Shown here piece after piece: positions 1 through 9,425 of a stretch of DNA of 41,626 bases. The notes beneath the pieces were generated by a model. It worked only from the letters and a program-made list of their open reading frames with translations, was not told the DNA's origin and ran no database searches. The position numbers were made by a program, and so were the translations under genes. This DNA is from Stramenopiles sp. TOSAG23-2 (Eukaryota; Sar). Positions within the stretch are counted from its first letter, which is position 1; each line of letters opens with the position of its first letter. The stretch lies in the NCBI GenBank assembly GCA_900128395.1, contig LT649301.1, positions 1-41,626 of the forward strand, read 5' to 3'.

Positions 1-163
1 CATAGTTGTAATACGGGATTTGAAACATACGAAGTATATTTTATTATATATATATATTTAATATATACGGTATAATGAGAGTGTGTATAAAAACAATTTT
101 ACAAGAACGTGTATATGTTAGTTTCCTTCTTCCCTCGTACTTCGTGTGTAATATTCTTTTTTT
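1..163. other. left-edge non-coding stretch
   Basis: Short A+T-rich stretch beyond the 3' end of the coiled-coil gene. It contains (TA)n and two copies of a TACGAAGTA-like word (about 27-36 and, as GTACTTCGTG, 138-147) that recurs beside other 3' ends in the window. No coding signal is visible. Confidence 0.6.
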
Positions 164-1246
164 TTATTTTCCACCATATTTTCTATCAACACTTTTAATA
201 TGTTGAATTCTTGCCTTTCTTCCTTCCTCCCGACGTTGCCATTTATGTTCTGCTAATCTTGCATTTGCTGATTGTAATTTCATATCTTGTTCATGATATT
301 TTTGTTCTAAATCAGACAATCTACGCCTTGTTTCTTCCAATTCAACTTGTTTATTTTCTAATGCACCAACTGTAGTATCCAATTGTAACTGTGTAGTTTC
401 CCGTGCTTTCTTTGATTTTGCTGCAGCTAATACTGCTTCTTTTGCATGATCTTCAGCGGCTATAATTTGATTTTGCATAAGAGCAATATTTGCATTTGCA
501 GCGTCTGTTGTTGCTTGCTCTCTCTCTTCAGATGTTTCTACCTTTGCCTTCATTTCATCCCATCCTCCAGTTTTATCTTTTAGCTCTTGCAATGCATCTT
601 CAGCGCGTTTGTTGGAGGCATCTAAACGTATTTGAAAATCTTGTCGTTGCGCATCAAGTTCTTCCTCGCTTTGTTTCTTCATTTCCTTAATTTTTTCTTC
701 CAAACCATCTTTTACATGTTTCATATTTTCCAAGTCTAATTTAAGATCTTGATTTTCTCTAGAAGATTTTACCAAGGCACCATGCAATCGATCATCCGAT
801 TTTTTCCTTCTGTTTAATTCCTCGATAGATATCTTTAATTTTGCCCTTACTTCTACATTATCAACTCGTAAAGCTTCTGCTTCTTTTTTTGCAGCTTTTG
901 TAGTCTTTTTTAAATCTCTAACTTTGTCACATAATTCATTAATTAATTTTCGTAAATCAGAGACATCCCTATCATGCCTTTTCAACTTTTTATCCTTTTC
1001 TTCGTTAGAACTTCGCAATTGCTTACATTCAAGTTCCAATTGCCGACATCGCTCTATAAACCAAATAACACGAGAAGATGCTAATTGTGCAGCTGCGCGT
1101 TTACCATGACTTTGCCCAACAGTTCCAATATTTTTTGCGCGATATTCTGCTTCAAATGTTCTATATGAATGACCAAGTGGTGAAGAGCTCCATCCTATTT
1201 TTTGTTCATTGACATGACCACTACTGTACATACTAGATTGATCCAT
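164..1246 (-). CDS. coiled-coil protein of unknown function
   Basis: A 360-residue protein that I do not recognise. Residues 1-55 are Ser/Gly-rich and probably unstructured. From about residue 60 to the end it is almost continuous charged heptad-type helix rich in Lys, Glu, Ala, Gln and Leu, with no membrane segment, signal peptide or catalytic motif. The tail is basic and ends in GGK. The frame is intact from ATG at 1246 to TAA at 164, and the ATG has A at -3, so no intron is needed. A structural, cytoskeletal or basal-body role is plausible from composition alone but is not shown. The gene is divergent from the FxPxI-repeat gene, with about 670 bp between the starts. Confidence 0.8.
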   Translation of the reverse strand: MDQSSMYSSGHVNEQKIGWSSSPLGHSYRTFEAEYRAKNIGTVGQSHGKRAAAQLASSRVIWFIERCRQLELECKQLRSSNEEKDKKLKRHDRDVSDLRKLINELCDKVRDLKKTTKAAKKEAEALRVDNVEVRAKLKISIEELNRRKKSDDRLHGALVKSSRENQDLKLDLENMKHVKDGLEEKIKEMKKQSEEELDAQRQDFQIRLDASNKRAEDALQELKDKTGGWDEMKAKVETSEEREQATTDAANANIALMQNQIIAAEDHAKEAVLAAAKSKKARETTQLQLDTTVGALENKQVELEETRRRLSDLEQKYHEQDMKLQSANARLAEHKWQRREEGRKARIQHIKSVDRKYGGK

Positions 1247-1883
1247 TTCTTAAAAATGTAAGTGTTAATTATTATTTTTTACTTCTTAATTTAATAATAA
1301 TATGAATTGTAATCTATATATATATATATATATATATAGTATCTATATATGTAGAGAGATGGGTAGGTATATTGTATTTTTTTTAATTAATACCATACCA
1401 TATAAATATTATGCCATTTTTTTTGTTGTTGTTGATGATGAGGTTTTTTTGAAGTTGACATTTTTATTATAAATAAATTATTGATGAAAATGCCTCAAAT
1501 TGATTGCACCAGTGCTACTTTGATGCTACAGTCTTCTGTAAAACTATTAACGTTTCACATCACGTACCACGTAGTACCATCAGGTATACTTATTAAATAT
1601 GGATGCATAATATGTTATAATGGGGAATGATTTTGGTGATGATGGATTATTTCTTGGAAAAAAAGGATGATTATTAAAATATATATTTGACAAAGAATAA
1701 TGGATAGAGACATATAAAACGAGATAGATAAGATCATCAATAACTTGCATACAATTAACAGATAAGGACGAATCATATATCATACTTATATATAATAACC
1801 AGTTTAAAATCTTTTCTAATTGTGAATAGAACAAGAGGACGAGCGTGCCCCTGTATATATATATTTATATAATAGATAATTAT

Positions 1884-1919
<36 letters not shown>
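1247..1919. promoter_or_regulatory. divergent intergenic region
   Basis: About 670 bp between two divergently transcribed genes, so it should hold both promoters. It is A+T-rich with a (TA)n tract near 1315-1338 and a (TAA)n microsatellite at about 1885-1921 that runs into the start codon of the rightward gene. I see no further gene; the short frames here are low-complexity. Confidence 0.5.

Positions 1920-1921
<2 letters not shown>
1885..1921 (+). repeat. (TAA)n microsatellite abutting a start codon
   Basis: About twelve TAA units directly upstream of the ATG at 1920. The last repeat unit supplies the A and T of the start codon, so changes in repeat number alter the 5' leader but not the protein. 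Confidence 0.9.
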
Positions 1922-1922
<1 letters not shown>

Positions 1923-4430
1923 GCTTCGTTTGCAAACGTTACAAAAAACAATAATAAGAATAGCACAATTAGTTTCAATAAGAAACAACCAATTGTCAAA
2001 AGTGAAGCGGTGAAGATAGGCAAACCACAACTGATAATAACAGTTGAAATTGGTGATGGACGGGTTGGCGAGATACATTACTATGATCAAGATGAATATA
2101 AAGATCTTGCAACCAGATTTTGTAAAAGGTATAACTTACCGCCTGCTGTTATTGATGCTTTAACACAACATATATATAAAAATGTGAAAGCTTTGAAGGA
2201 AAAGAAGAAACAGCAAGAGATGTTTAACGACCTAGAAGAAGAAGTGAAAACAAACTTTGAAGAAAATACTAGAGCAAAATCTGCATTTAAATCGCAACAA
2301 AAACATAAATCCAAAAGTAGCAATACCACCAGTAGTAAGAATAGAAATGGTAATAGTAGCGATCGTAGCGGTGGTACAAGAAGTGATGGTGACGACAATA
2401 CAAGCGGTAGAAAAAGAAATATTAGGAAAAAGAAGAAAATTAAAAAGAGAAGGGTTGGAAAGAAAAAAGCTGTTAAAAAAAAGAAGAAAACAAAAGGGGA
2501 TGCGAAAGATGTTTATATGCGTTTGTATGAATCTGGCAAAGATACACAAAGTCGTCTAGACAAATCGGCTCAAGAGGCAAAAATATTAAGAGAAAAGCTT
2601 GGTGTAGACTATACTTTTCAACCAAATATAGATCCTAATCCATCCGGTTGGGAAAATGGTGAAGAAGAAATGAAAGATTATTTCAACAAAATGGGGTTAT
2701 CAGAAAAAGGTGTAAAAGGCAAAAGTAGCAGAAATAAACATAAAGATATACACGATCGATTATATACAGAAGGTTTGCATGAAGCACGTGCAAAATTGCA
2801 ACAAGCGAAAAAGGATTTAAATAAATTTAACGAGGAAAAGCCCAAAACGTGGAGTTGCCCACGCTGTTGTTTTATAAATAGTTACGACGATGCATATTGT
2901 CTAAATTTGGTTAAAAATGGTCGTAAACGTGTTCCAATTAATAAACGTGGAACAGAAGTGTGGCAAGACAATGGTGGATATTCTGATCGTAAAAATTTTT
3001 CAAAATATGGTGGTAGAAGCGGTGGACCAGTCGATGCAAGGCGTAAAGCAGTACAAAAACTTACATGGCAATGTTGCGGCTATGAACGTCCAGATGTCAT
3101 GTTCAAACCGAAGATAGGTAAAATGAGCAAAAACATGGTTCGAACTGATATTGGCTTCCAATACAACGTACATCGTCAGCAGCAAGGAGAAATAGAAGAC
3201 AAATCGTCTGTGTTTAAATCTTTATACAACCCAAAAGCGTTGTCCCGCAAAGTAATTGATTTAGCTCATTTACAGGAACAAAAAGAGATGAAAGAATGTA
3301 CTTTTAAACCAAATATTAGTAAAAAAAGTGTTGAAATCGTAGAAAGTAGAGTAGGTCGACGAAATTATTCTGGTTATTTAGCCACTTCGTCAAAGTATGA
3401 AGAGCTTTACAATGATGCTAGTAAACGTAGGATCCGGCGCGATCGAGATGTAAAAAGACAAATTTCACAATATACATTTAAGCCAAATATCGGTGTTAAT
3501 AAAAAGCGATATGCATCTAGTAATAATAATAACGCTGGAGAAAAAGGTAGAAATAGTAAGAATTCAAATCCAGATGATGGTGATTTTTATGAACGTTTAG
3601 AGAAAGCTGATAAAGCACGTGAAGAACATTTAAGACAACTACAAGAAGATATTGCTAAATACGATGAACGTACAGGACAAAAATTGTTTAAGCCGAAAGT
3701 TGGACGTGCACCACATTTTGCTAGAAATGCACAAGGATTGCCGATTCATGAATTTTTATTTGCATCAAGACATGAATATGAAGATAAAAAACGATTAATG
3801 AAATTGGAAAAAGAACTACATGTTGGCGCTATGAGAAATCGACAGTATATGTCAAAAGGATCCACCAAATTAATTGATAGTATGAAACAAAAACGTTTCA
3901 TGAATATATTTGCCTGTCTTTTGGAATCAACAAAAATAAATGATAGTAATGGTAAGACAAACGATAATAACACGACTGTATTGGATACATCTTTAGCTAG
4001 CACGGAATTACTTGATGATTTAGCGCAAGAAATATTGGAACCTGTATTAGCGCAATTAGACGGTGTACAATTGACATTTGATGATTTTTCTTCCATTATG
4101 GAGCAATTATTGGAAGACCATGAAAATGGCCCAATACATGCCATTTTGACAACACGAAAAAGCAAAGAAGATATATTAGCCGATGAATATAGACGTGTGC
4201 AAATGGAAGAAACATTTCAGCCTAAAATTAATCCTGTCTCGAAAGAATTAGCTGCTAGTCGTACCTCTAAAGAACCAATATATGAAGTATTAAGTAAAGA
4301 GGGAAAGAAACATAGATTAAATATAGAAGCAGAAAGAGAGCGATTAATTAATAAAGAATTGTCTGAGTGTACATTTCAACCAAAATTAATAAGTAAACAA
4401 ATCGATGAAAATGGTAGAGTTTATAGATAA
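1920..4430 (+). CDS. FxPxI-repeat protein with half zinc fingers, possibly ciliary/cytoskeletal
   Basis: An 836-residue basic protein starting at ATG 1920. The frame is open further upstream but holds only a GTG and a low-complexity (TAA)n-encoded tract. Near residues 40-85 is a compact module (VEIGDGRVGEI...YNLPPAVIDALTQHI). Seven copies of a motif [YC]TF[QK]P[KN][IL] lie near residues 232, 394, 461, 518, 589, 764 and 817, spaced irregularly through charged helical sequence. A Cys-rich piece WSCPRCCFINSYDDAYC (about 312-327) resembles a RanBP2 zinc finger lacking its last Cys, and a second half, WQCCGYERP, follows at about 383. Residues about 90-195 are Lys/Ser/Asn-rich. Comparable TFxP-repeat proteins occur in flagellated protists, from which I infer a cytoskeletal role. 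Function is unproven. Confidence 0.85.
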
Positions 4431-4766
4431 AAGGGTTTATTGTGTGTCGTGTGTAATATCTTGTATTTTTAAAAATAATATTTTTTTATATTTTTTAAAA
4501 TATTAATAATATATTAATTATTTTAAAATATTTATAAAAATTTTATATTTAAAAAAATATATCATAAAAAATATATATTATTATTTAAATACTCGTATAA
4601 AATAATTTAAAAATGCATAATATGATAACTTATCATATATTTTTTTATTTACTCATGATAATTTTCCTACTCTCCAGAAATATATATAACATTTATGTGG
4701 AAAATTTATACAGCTGCTACACTCTTCTCTACGTTTCTCTTTATCTCCTCTCTTTTTTTTTTATTT
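4431..4766. other. convergent intergenic region
   Basis: Very A+T-rich, 336 bp between two convergent genes and so made of two 3' flanks. It contains AAATACTCGTATAAAAT near 4588, an instance of the CTCGTA word common in such intervals here. A short frame (4613-4861, +) overlaps the dehydrogenase 3' end and is Leu/Ile/Phe-only translation of A+T-rich DNA, so I do not call it. Confidence 0.5.
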
Positions 4767-5816
4767 TTAATATGAAATTCCTGATAATTCTTCGCTTTGT
4801 TTCCATAACGCATCCAAATGTTTTTCTTCACACGTTTCCATTAATAATGTTGTTGGATTGAAACCAAGGTCACAGACTGAAAATGTCTCAACTATAGGTC
4901 TTCCAAATGATATAAATTTTGGTCCAATTAATTCACCTCCTTTTAAATCTTGATTTAATGCTGCAAATATTTGAGGATGTGCACCTAAATCAGCTGGTTG
5001 TGCAAATAAATTATTCAATGCAAAAATAACATATGGAAAAAATCCAAACATATTTGTATATCCACTTGCTCTGTGTTGCAACGAGGTGATAGACCAGCCA
5101 GGATGACAAATAGTGGCAATTGTATTTTTAAATTTTTGATTCAAGGACCATGTAAAATATCGATTTGCACGTTTACTGCAACCATAGCTATTTGATGGTT
5201 CATAATCTTCCTTTTTCGTAAATGCATACTTTTCAACAAATAAAGTATCACATCTATTGCTCATGATACTACTATGATTGATTACTCTTGCATTTTTTGT
5301 TTTTTCTAGCACTTCAAACAGTAGGCCAGTTAATGTGAAGTGCCCAAGATGATTTATAAAATGTTGTGCTTCAATGTTTCTTTCCGTCAAAGCTTTATAT
5401 GGAGTCATCATAATTGCTGCATTGTTAAATAAATAATTAAGTTGCGTATTTGATTCCAGAAATTCTTTTACGAAATGTCTTACGGACTTTAAATCACCTA
5501 AATCTATTTTCATGGGCACAACATTATTGCTTAAAATATTTGAGTTTGAAGATAAAATATCTTTTTGCGCTTTCAAACATTTTTGCCAATTCCTACATCC
5601 TAGTATTACTTTTGCACCAGCATCTGCTAATTGTCTAGCCGTTTCAAATCCTAGACCTGAATTAGCACCAGTCACAATAGCAACTTTTTTTGCAAGGTCA
5701 CCGAGATCATTCATATTTGATTGTTGAGATTCATATAATACAAGGGTTTTAATAGTGGCACTTATTATTAAAACGATAATTGTAATATTGCTTAAAGTTT
5801 TAGTAAAAAAGTTCAT
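4767..5816 (-). CDS. membrane-anchored short-chain dehydrogenase/reductase, retinol-dehydrogenase-like
   Basis: A 349-residue NAD(P)-dependent oxidoreductase of the SDR superfamily. Residues 6-28 form one hydrophobic helix, typical of ER-anchored retinol-dehydrogenase types. The Rossmann signature TGANSGLG is at 49-56, NNAA (usual NNAG) at 131-134, NHLGHF near 155-160, the catalytic Ser in HSS at 181-183, the catalytic YGCSK at 211-215 and HPG at 238-240, so every catalytic element is present. The order and the HLGHF block match the RDH11-14/WWOX-like branch; the substrate (retinoid, steroid, lipid aldehyde) cannot be read from sequence. The ATG at 5816 shares its A with the TAA of the small upstream frame on the same strand. 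The next in-frame Met (residue 35) would drop the anchor but keep the whole catalytic domain. Confidence 0.9.
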   Translation of the reverse strand: MNFFTKTLSNITIIVLIISATIKTLVLYESQQSNMNDLGDLAKKVAIVTGANSGLGFETARQLADAGAKVILGCRNWQKCLKAQKDILSSNSNILSNNVVPMKIDLGDLKSVRHFVKEFLESNTQLNYLFNNAAIMMTPYKALTERNIEAQHFINHLGHFTLTGLLFEVLEKTKNARVINHSSIMSNRCDTLFVEKYAFTKKEDYEPSNSYGCSKRANRYFTWSLNQKFKNTIATICHPGWSITSLQHRASGYTNMFGFFPYVIFALNNLFAQPADLGAHPQIFAALNQDLKGGELIGPKFISFGRPIVETFSVCDLGFNPTTLLMETCEEKHLDALWKQSEELSGISY

Positions 5817-5977
5817 TATCGATATCTTTTTTTTCTATTTTTATACCAAGTATCCTCTGCAAAACATAGAAATATTAAGATTGGTACTAATACAAATATT
5901 AAAATATTGATCCAGAAGTTCATATGTCCTCTTTTTCTTTGTTTCTCTCGATATATATGTGGAACATAGTCGTCCAT
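5816..5977 (-). CDS. 53-residue single-span membrane micro-protein
   Basis: A short frame read directly from the bases: ATG at 5977-5975, 53 codons, TAA at 5818-5816. The product starts MDDYVPHIYREKQRKRG, has one hydrophobic segment at residues 20-40 (FWINILIFVLVPILIFLCFA) and ends in a basic tail (KNRKKRYR). Its architecture is that of a type II or tail-like micro-protein: basic flank, one span, basic flank. Its stop codon overlaps the start of the dehydrogenase as TAATG, with the two frames offset. It could be a separate protein from a shared transcript, an upstream regulatory ORF, or the 5' part of a gene model that I cannot resolve. No homologue is recognised. Codon content looks like real coding sequence, but the frame is short. 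Confidence 0.5.
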   Translation of the reverse strand: MDDYVPHIYREKQRKRGHMNFWINILIFVLVPILIFLCFAEDTWYKNRKKRYR

Positions 5978-6036
5978 TATCTTTCTTTGTAAATCTACTA
6001 TAATATTATGTATTTTCAGGAAGAAATTCGTCGATC

Positions 6037-6085
<49 letters not shown>

Positions 6086-6489
6086 CAGCTATTAAAAGTA
6101 CTATGTATACAGTAGCTATAATATATAGTAGTATTGCCATGCCAGCTGGCCGCCAGATTGCCAGGATTGCCATTATTCTTGAAATTAACCTGCACACACC
6201 TGATGAGAGTGATGTGTTTCCGTGATGTGATCTGGGATTTAAGGGAATATTAATACCACCTTTGGAATACCTTTTCCTTGTTGGATTTTTAGGATATTTT
6301 TTAGATATTATTTATATCGAATTAGATTATATGTTATAAATAAATACGAGTTGTGTGTGCGTGTGTGTGTATTTATATATATATGCGTGTATACCTATTT
6401 ATTGATTTTATTTAATAATTTTCCAAAAAGAGATATACTACCTTCTTATTAATAACACTGAAAAATATATATAAAATAATATTATCATT
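5978..6489. promoter_or_regulatory. divergent intergenic region with long poly-T
   Basis: 512 bp between divergent genes. It contains a run of 43 T (6041-6083), a TACAGTA word at 6108-6114, a locally G+C-richer patch near 6138-6175 (GCCAGCTGGCCGCCAG) and a short (GT)n tract near 6353-6370. No gene is visible. Confidence 0.5.
6041..6083. repeat. poly-T homopolymer, 43 nt
   Basis: Unbroken T43 in a divergent intergenic region. Length is likely imprecise in any assembly. Confidence 0.9.
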
Positions 6490-7431
6490 ATGTCATCCTT
6501 TGCACAAGCTGGAAATGAAGCAGTGTATAATCAAATGTTGGGTATGTTACCAGTTAACCACGATGAAGCTTTAGAAGTTGCGTTACGACTTGTTAGATAT
6601 GTATATCATCAAAAAGCTAGAAGTAGCGAGACACAATATGAACGTATGATGCATTTAAATACGCAAAAAAATGAGGATCGTATGCGACGATTATTGGAAG
6701 AAAATGCAACATTAGTAAGAGAACGTGATGGTTTAGTGACTAAAACACAAAGTATGACTAGTGAGCTAGCAAAACTTGATGCTGTACGTAAAAATTTAGG
6801 TATAGCTATGAACCAACCAGCTCCTCCGAGAACAAGCACTGGTGCGCCATATATGACTGTAAACTCGTCATATGCTGGATTAAATTTAAGCAATGCATCT
6901 CCACACAGAAGCAATTTCACTACTGATTATGGTGGTGGTGGTGGTGGTGGTGGTGGTCTTAATATGAACAATAGTTTACGCGTGAACGATCTAAAAGGTG
7001 CAGGTGCAACAGCAATATCATCACCTGTCAGTCGACATTCTGATGTTATATCGGCAATTGATCGAAGCGTACAACAAACTGCTTCACGCCAACAATATAC
7101 CTCACCATCTAATAATAATAAAAAGAATTTATTCAATAATAGTAATAGCAACGGTAATACATTTGCTGGGAGTAAGAGTAGTGGAATTACAAATTCATCC
7201 ATTCGATCACCCTTACCAAAAAATAGCCCATCACTTGTTACTGGGAAAGCATTCTTTCGTGAATGTAGGTTACGTTTAAAGCCACCTGTATTTGATGCTT
7301 TTTTGGAAGTTGTGAAACAATTAAATCGTAATGAAATGAGTCGTGAACAAGCAGTTGAAAAAAGCAAAGAAGTGTTAGGTACAGATAATATGGAGCTAGT
7401 TGGTAGTTTTCGAACATTATTATTTGGTTAA
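6490..7431 (+). CDS. At4g15545-like conserved protein
   Basis: A 313-residue protein. Residues 1-55 form a helical module (EALEVALRLVRYVYHQKARS), then a coiled coil runs at about 55-100 (NEDRMRRLLEENATLVRERD). Residues 105-250 are low-complexity Ser/Asn/Gly with a Gly9 tract encoded by a (GGT)n repeat near 6930-6957. The last 62 residues (AFFRECRLRLKPPVFDAFL...LNRNEMSREQAVEKSKEVLG...LFG) match my memory of the C-terminal block of the plant protein annotated as uncharacterised At4g15545: a short helical domain ending in an acidic phosphorylation-like loop and a terminal Leu-rich motif. Function is not established in any lineage that I can name. Start is ATG 6490 with A at -3; no intron is needed. 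Confidence 0.8.
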   Translation: MSSFAQAGNEAVYNQMLGMLPVNHDEALEVALRLVRYVYHQKARSSETQYERMMHLNTQKNEDRMRRLLEENATLVRERDGLVTKTQSMTSELAKLDAVRKNLGIAMNQPAPPRTSTGAPYMTVNSSYAGLNLSNASPHRSNFTTDYGGGGGGGGGLNMNNSLRVNDLKGAGATAISSPVSRHSDVISAIDRSVQQTASRQQYTSPSNNNKKNLFNNSNSNGNTFAGSKSSGITNSSIRSPLPKNSPSLVTGKAFFRECRLRLKPPVFDAFLEVVKQLNRNEMSREQAVEKSKEVLGTDNMELVGSFRTLLFG

Positions 7432-7721
7432 ATTTGGATGATAAAGTTGGGAATATTCATATAAATCTGTGTGGACCGCTCTCCTATTACTCGTGCTGGA
7501 AGAGAGAGAGAGAGAGAGAGATGGGATTTTATTTTTTTTAATAAAAAAATAATATATACGTAAAAAACATTTTAATAGAGTTTGGAATAAAAATTTCATG
7601 TACACATGATGTAAAATATAATATACGAGACCAAAAGCACATATATATTAATATATATTGTGGAATTATCATCACATGCGCTTGTTTCTTTTTTTTTTCG
7701 TGTACACCGTGTCGATATATA
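7432..7721. other. convergent intergenic region with (AG)n
   Basis: 290 bp of two facing 3' flanks. It holds an (AG)n tract at about 7498-7520 and CTCGTG/TACGAG words near 7487 and 7624. No gene is seen. Confidence 0.5.
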
Positions 7722-8846
7722 TTAAAATAATGTATCAAATTCTTTTAAAATTTTCTTTGAAATCTTACTTGGAAATCTCACTAAAACAGTAACATGTAAA
7801 TCTCCATGCGTTGAACTTCCATACATCATGCCTTGCGCTTCATCTTTAATTGGCATGCCTTCGTTTTTAATTACAATAATATCATTATGTTCAGTTAATT
7901 TTCCTTCACGTTGTACTACAACAATGTGCGAATCGATATGCTTAATCTCACGACGAAAGCCTAATAATGCTTCTTTTAATGATATAGTTATTTTAGTTTT
8001 TAAATGAATCTGATCAAATCGTTCAAAACTACCATATGAATTCCCACTTCTCAATTCAAAGACAACATCACCATTATATGCATTTGGATGTCTATTGCCT
8101 TCCCCATCTAATCTAATTAGATCAAGATGTTTCATACCTTTTTTTACATTTACTGGTAAAGAAACATGATATTCGCAATAGCAGGTATGGTATAATCTAC
8201 CACTGAAAAAATCACGTTGTGTCTCTTTTTGCATCCTATGATTTTTACAGTCTCGACAATTATTGCAAGATGCGCATATTACTTGTCTTTCAATCGATAC
8301 TTTTTTATTTGGTATACCATTATACAATTCTTTCATTGTTACAGATAAATGATAAACACTATCTTTCACTTGTTGATTATGATGTTGATGTTGTTGATTA
8401 TATCCTCGTCTTCTACCACCACCACCACCGCCACCACCACCATCACTAGCACCACCATTAAATACATAATAAAATATCATTATAGCTCCAATTAAAAATA
8501 TAGCAAAAAATATAAATAGAAACCAAAAATCTTCTTCCTGCTCCTCAATACGTTGTCTTTTACGTTCTAATTTTCTTAGTTTTACAATATCATCCTCGTC
8601 GTCAATATCTTCATAACCTGATGATGATGACGACACAGCAGACGAACTGTCATCATTATCATCAGAATATTCCGCTAACATTTTTTTTGTGATCAAATCC
8701 AACTCTTCTTCATCCTCTAATTCTTTCATATTTCGTCTCTTTTTTACATTTTTTCTTTTTCGAATATTGTTTTGATTTTTAATTAATTGTTGTCTTGTTG
8801 GTGATGCAGATTTCTTCCTTCTTTTTTCTTTTTTCGATTTCACCAT
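7722..8846 (-). CDS. membrane-anchored DnaJ C-terminal-domain protein without J domain (ERdj3/DNAJB11-like)
   Basis: A 374-residue protein from ATG 8846; the frame opens slightly upstream but only at a GTG. Residues 1-40 are very basic, 45-105 acidic/Ser-rich then basic, and 107-130 form one transmembrane helix (FWFLFIFFAIFLIGAIMIFYYV). A Gly9/Arg/Gln/His linker follows. From about 164 to the end lies a DnaJ substrate-binding C-terminal domain: MKELYNGIPNKKVSIER, a reduced Cys cluster (CASCNNCRDC ... CYC) in place of four CxxCxGxG repeats, NGDVVFEL, TITISLKEALLGFRREI and a closing beta block (HGDLHVTVLVRFP). The LYNG/EALLGF landmarks and sparse Cys pattern match ERdj3/DNAJB11 and yeast Scj1 relatives. 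No J domain or HPD is present in this frame, or recognisable upstream. Inferred role: ER membrane-tethered client-holding module that cannot itself stimulate Hsp70. Confidence 0.85.
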   Translation of the reverse strand: MVKSKKEKRRKKSASPTRQQLIKNQNNIRKRKNVKKRRNMKELEDEEELDLITKKMLAEYSDDNDDSSSAVSSSSSGYEDIDDEDDIVKLRKLERKRQRIEEQEEDFWFLFIFFAIFLIGAIMIFYYVFNGGASDGGGGGGGGGRRRGYNQQHQHHNQQVKDSVYHLSVTMKELYNGIPNKKVSIERQVICASCNNCRDCKNHRMQKETQRDFFSGRLYHTCYCEYHVSLPVNVKKGMKHLDLIRLDGEGNRHPNAYNGDVVFELRSGNSYGSFERFDQIHLKTKITISLKEALLGFRREIKHIDSHIVVVQREGKLTEHNDIIVIKNEGMPIKDEAQGMMYGSSTHGDLHVTVLVRFPSKISKKILKEFDTLF

Positions 8847-9161
8847 TTTTACTATGTATTTCACCTCTTTTTATATTATGTACTTCACCTTTTATATATT
8901 ATCATGTATGACATATGCTAATGATGATACATCCTATAATGAATGAATCAATACATTTTATATTTAACCTGGTAATAAATTAAAATATATATATATCCCA
9001 GTAGTATTATAAAAATAATTAATAATACTACCAGGTATACTCTGGCAAGCGCAGAGTCCTTAAGCCAGCCAGGTATAATAAGTATAAAATACAGGTGCAT
9101 CAATATAAATAATCCTTAATCTTGGCATAGCTATTATACCTTAATCTTGATTCGTCTGTGA
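8847..9161. promoter_or_regulatory. intergenic region, possible unresolved exon
   Basis: 315 bp upstream of both the DnaJ_C gene (-) and the orphan rightward exon. Two copies of CCAGGTATA occur (near 9032 and 9068). A short rightward frame from ATG 8921 reaches CTG|GTAATA at 8971 and could be a first exon, but its phase does not fit the AG at 9176-9177, so I do not call it. Confidence 0.4.
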
Positions 9162-9425
9162 ACCATTGCATATGTAGATCCATTGGAAAAGAAAAAAGAG
9201 ACTAGTGATACATATGCTATACATGTCGAAGGTTACGATGTAAAAACTGGTAGGCATTATCATTGCGATGGTCTTGTCTCTAGCATTGAATTTAATAAGA
9301 AAAATGGCTCTCAAATTGCAATACAAAATTTATTACGTTCTAAATTACATTTTGAGAAACAAATTTCGACTATTGATTCATCGAATTTGTCAATTGGTGA
9401 TACGGATTGGGTTATGGTTTTGTAA
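9162..9425 (+). CDS. orphan 3' coding exon, start not found
   Basis: The frame is open from 9162 (preceded by TGA at 9159-9161) to TAA at 9423-9425 and has no ATG until the penultimate residues (WVMVL). From about 9178 it reads as convincing protein: LEKKKETSDTYAIHVEGYDV, then TGRHYHCDGLVSSIEFN, then an amphipathic helix, ending GDTDWVMVL. Codon choice matches neighbouring genes. An AG at 9176-9177 could be a splice acceptor, giving a phase-1 exon, but no CTAAC branch sequence is evident and no upstream exon of matching phase was found. It is therefore either the last exon of a spliced gene whose 5' part I cannot see, or the surviving 3' end of a decayed gene. The domain is not recognised. 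Confidence 0.45.
   Translation, partial: TIAYVDPLEKKKETSDTYAIHVEGYDVKTGRHYHCDGLVSSIEFNKKNGSQIAIQNLLRSKLHFEKQISTIDSSNLSIGDTDWVMVL

Noticed and set aside
1845-1919. Upstream extension of the FxPxI protein
   Set aside because: It begins at GTG and encodes only Ile/Tyr low complexity from the (TAA)n leader.
1884-2090. Leftward 68-residue frame ending in poly-Tyr
   Set aside because: It is the antisense of the FxPxI gene plus the (TAA)n microsatellite; low complexity and no coding character.
6927-7367. Leftward frame ending in poly-Pro
   Set aside because: Antisense of the (GGT)n tract and Ser/Asn linker of the At4g15545-like gene.
8847-8864. Extended start for the DnaJ_C protein upstream of ATG 8846
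   Set aside because: The extension begins at GTG; the first ATG in frame is at 8846 and has A at -3.
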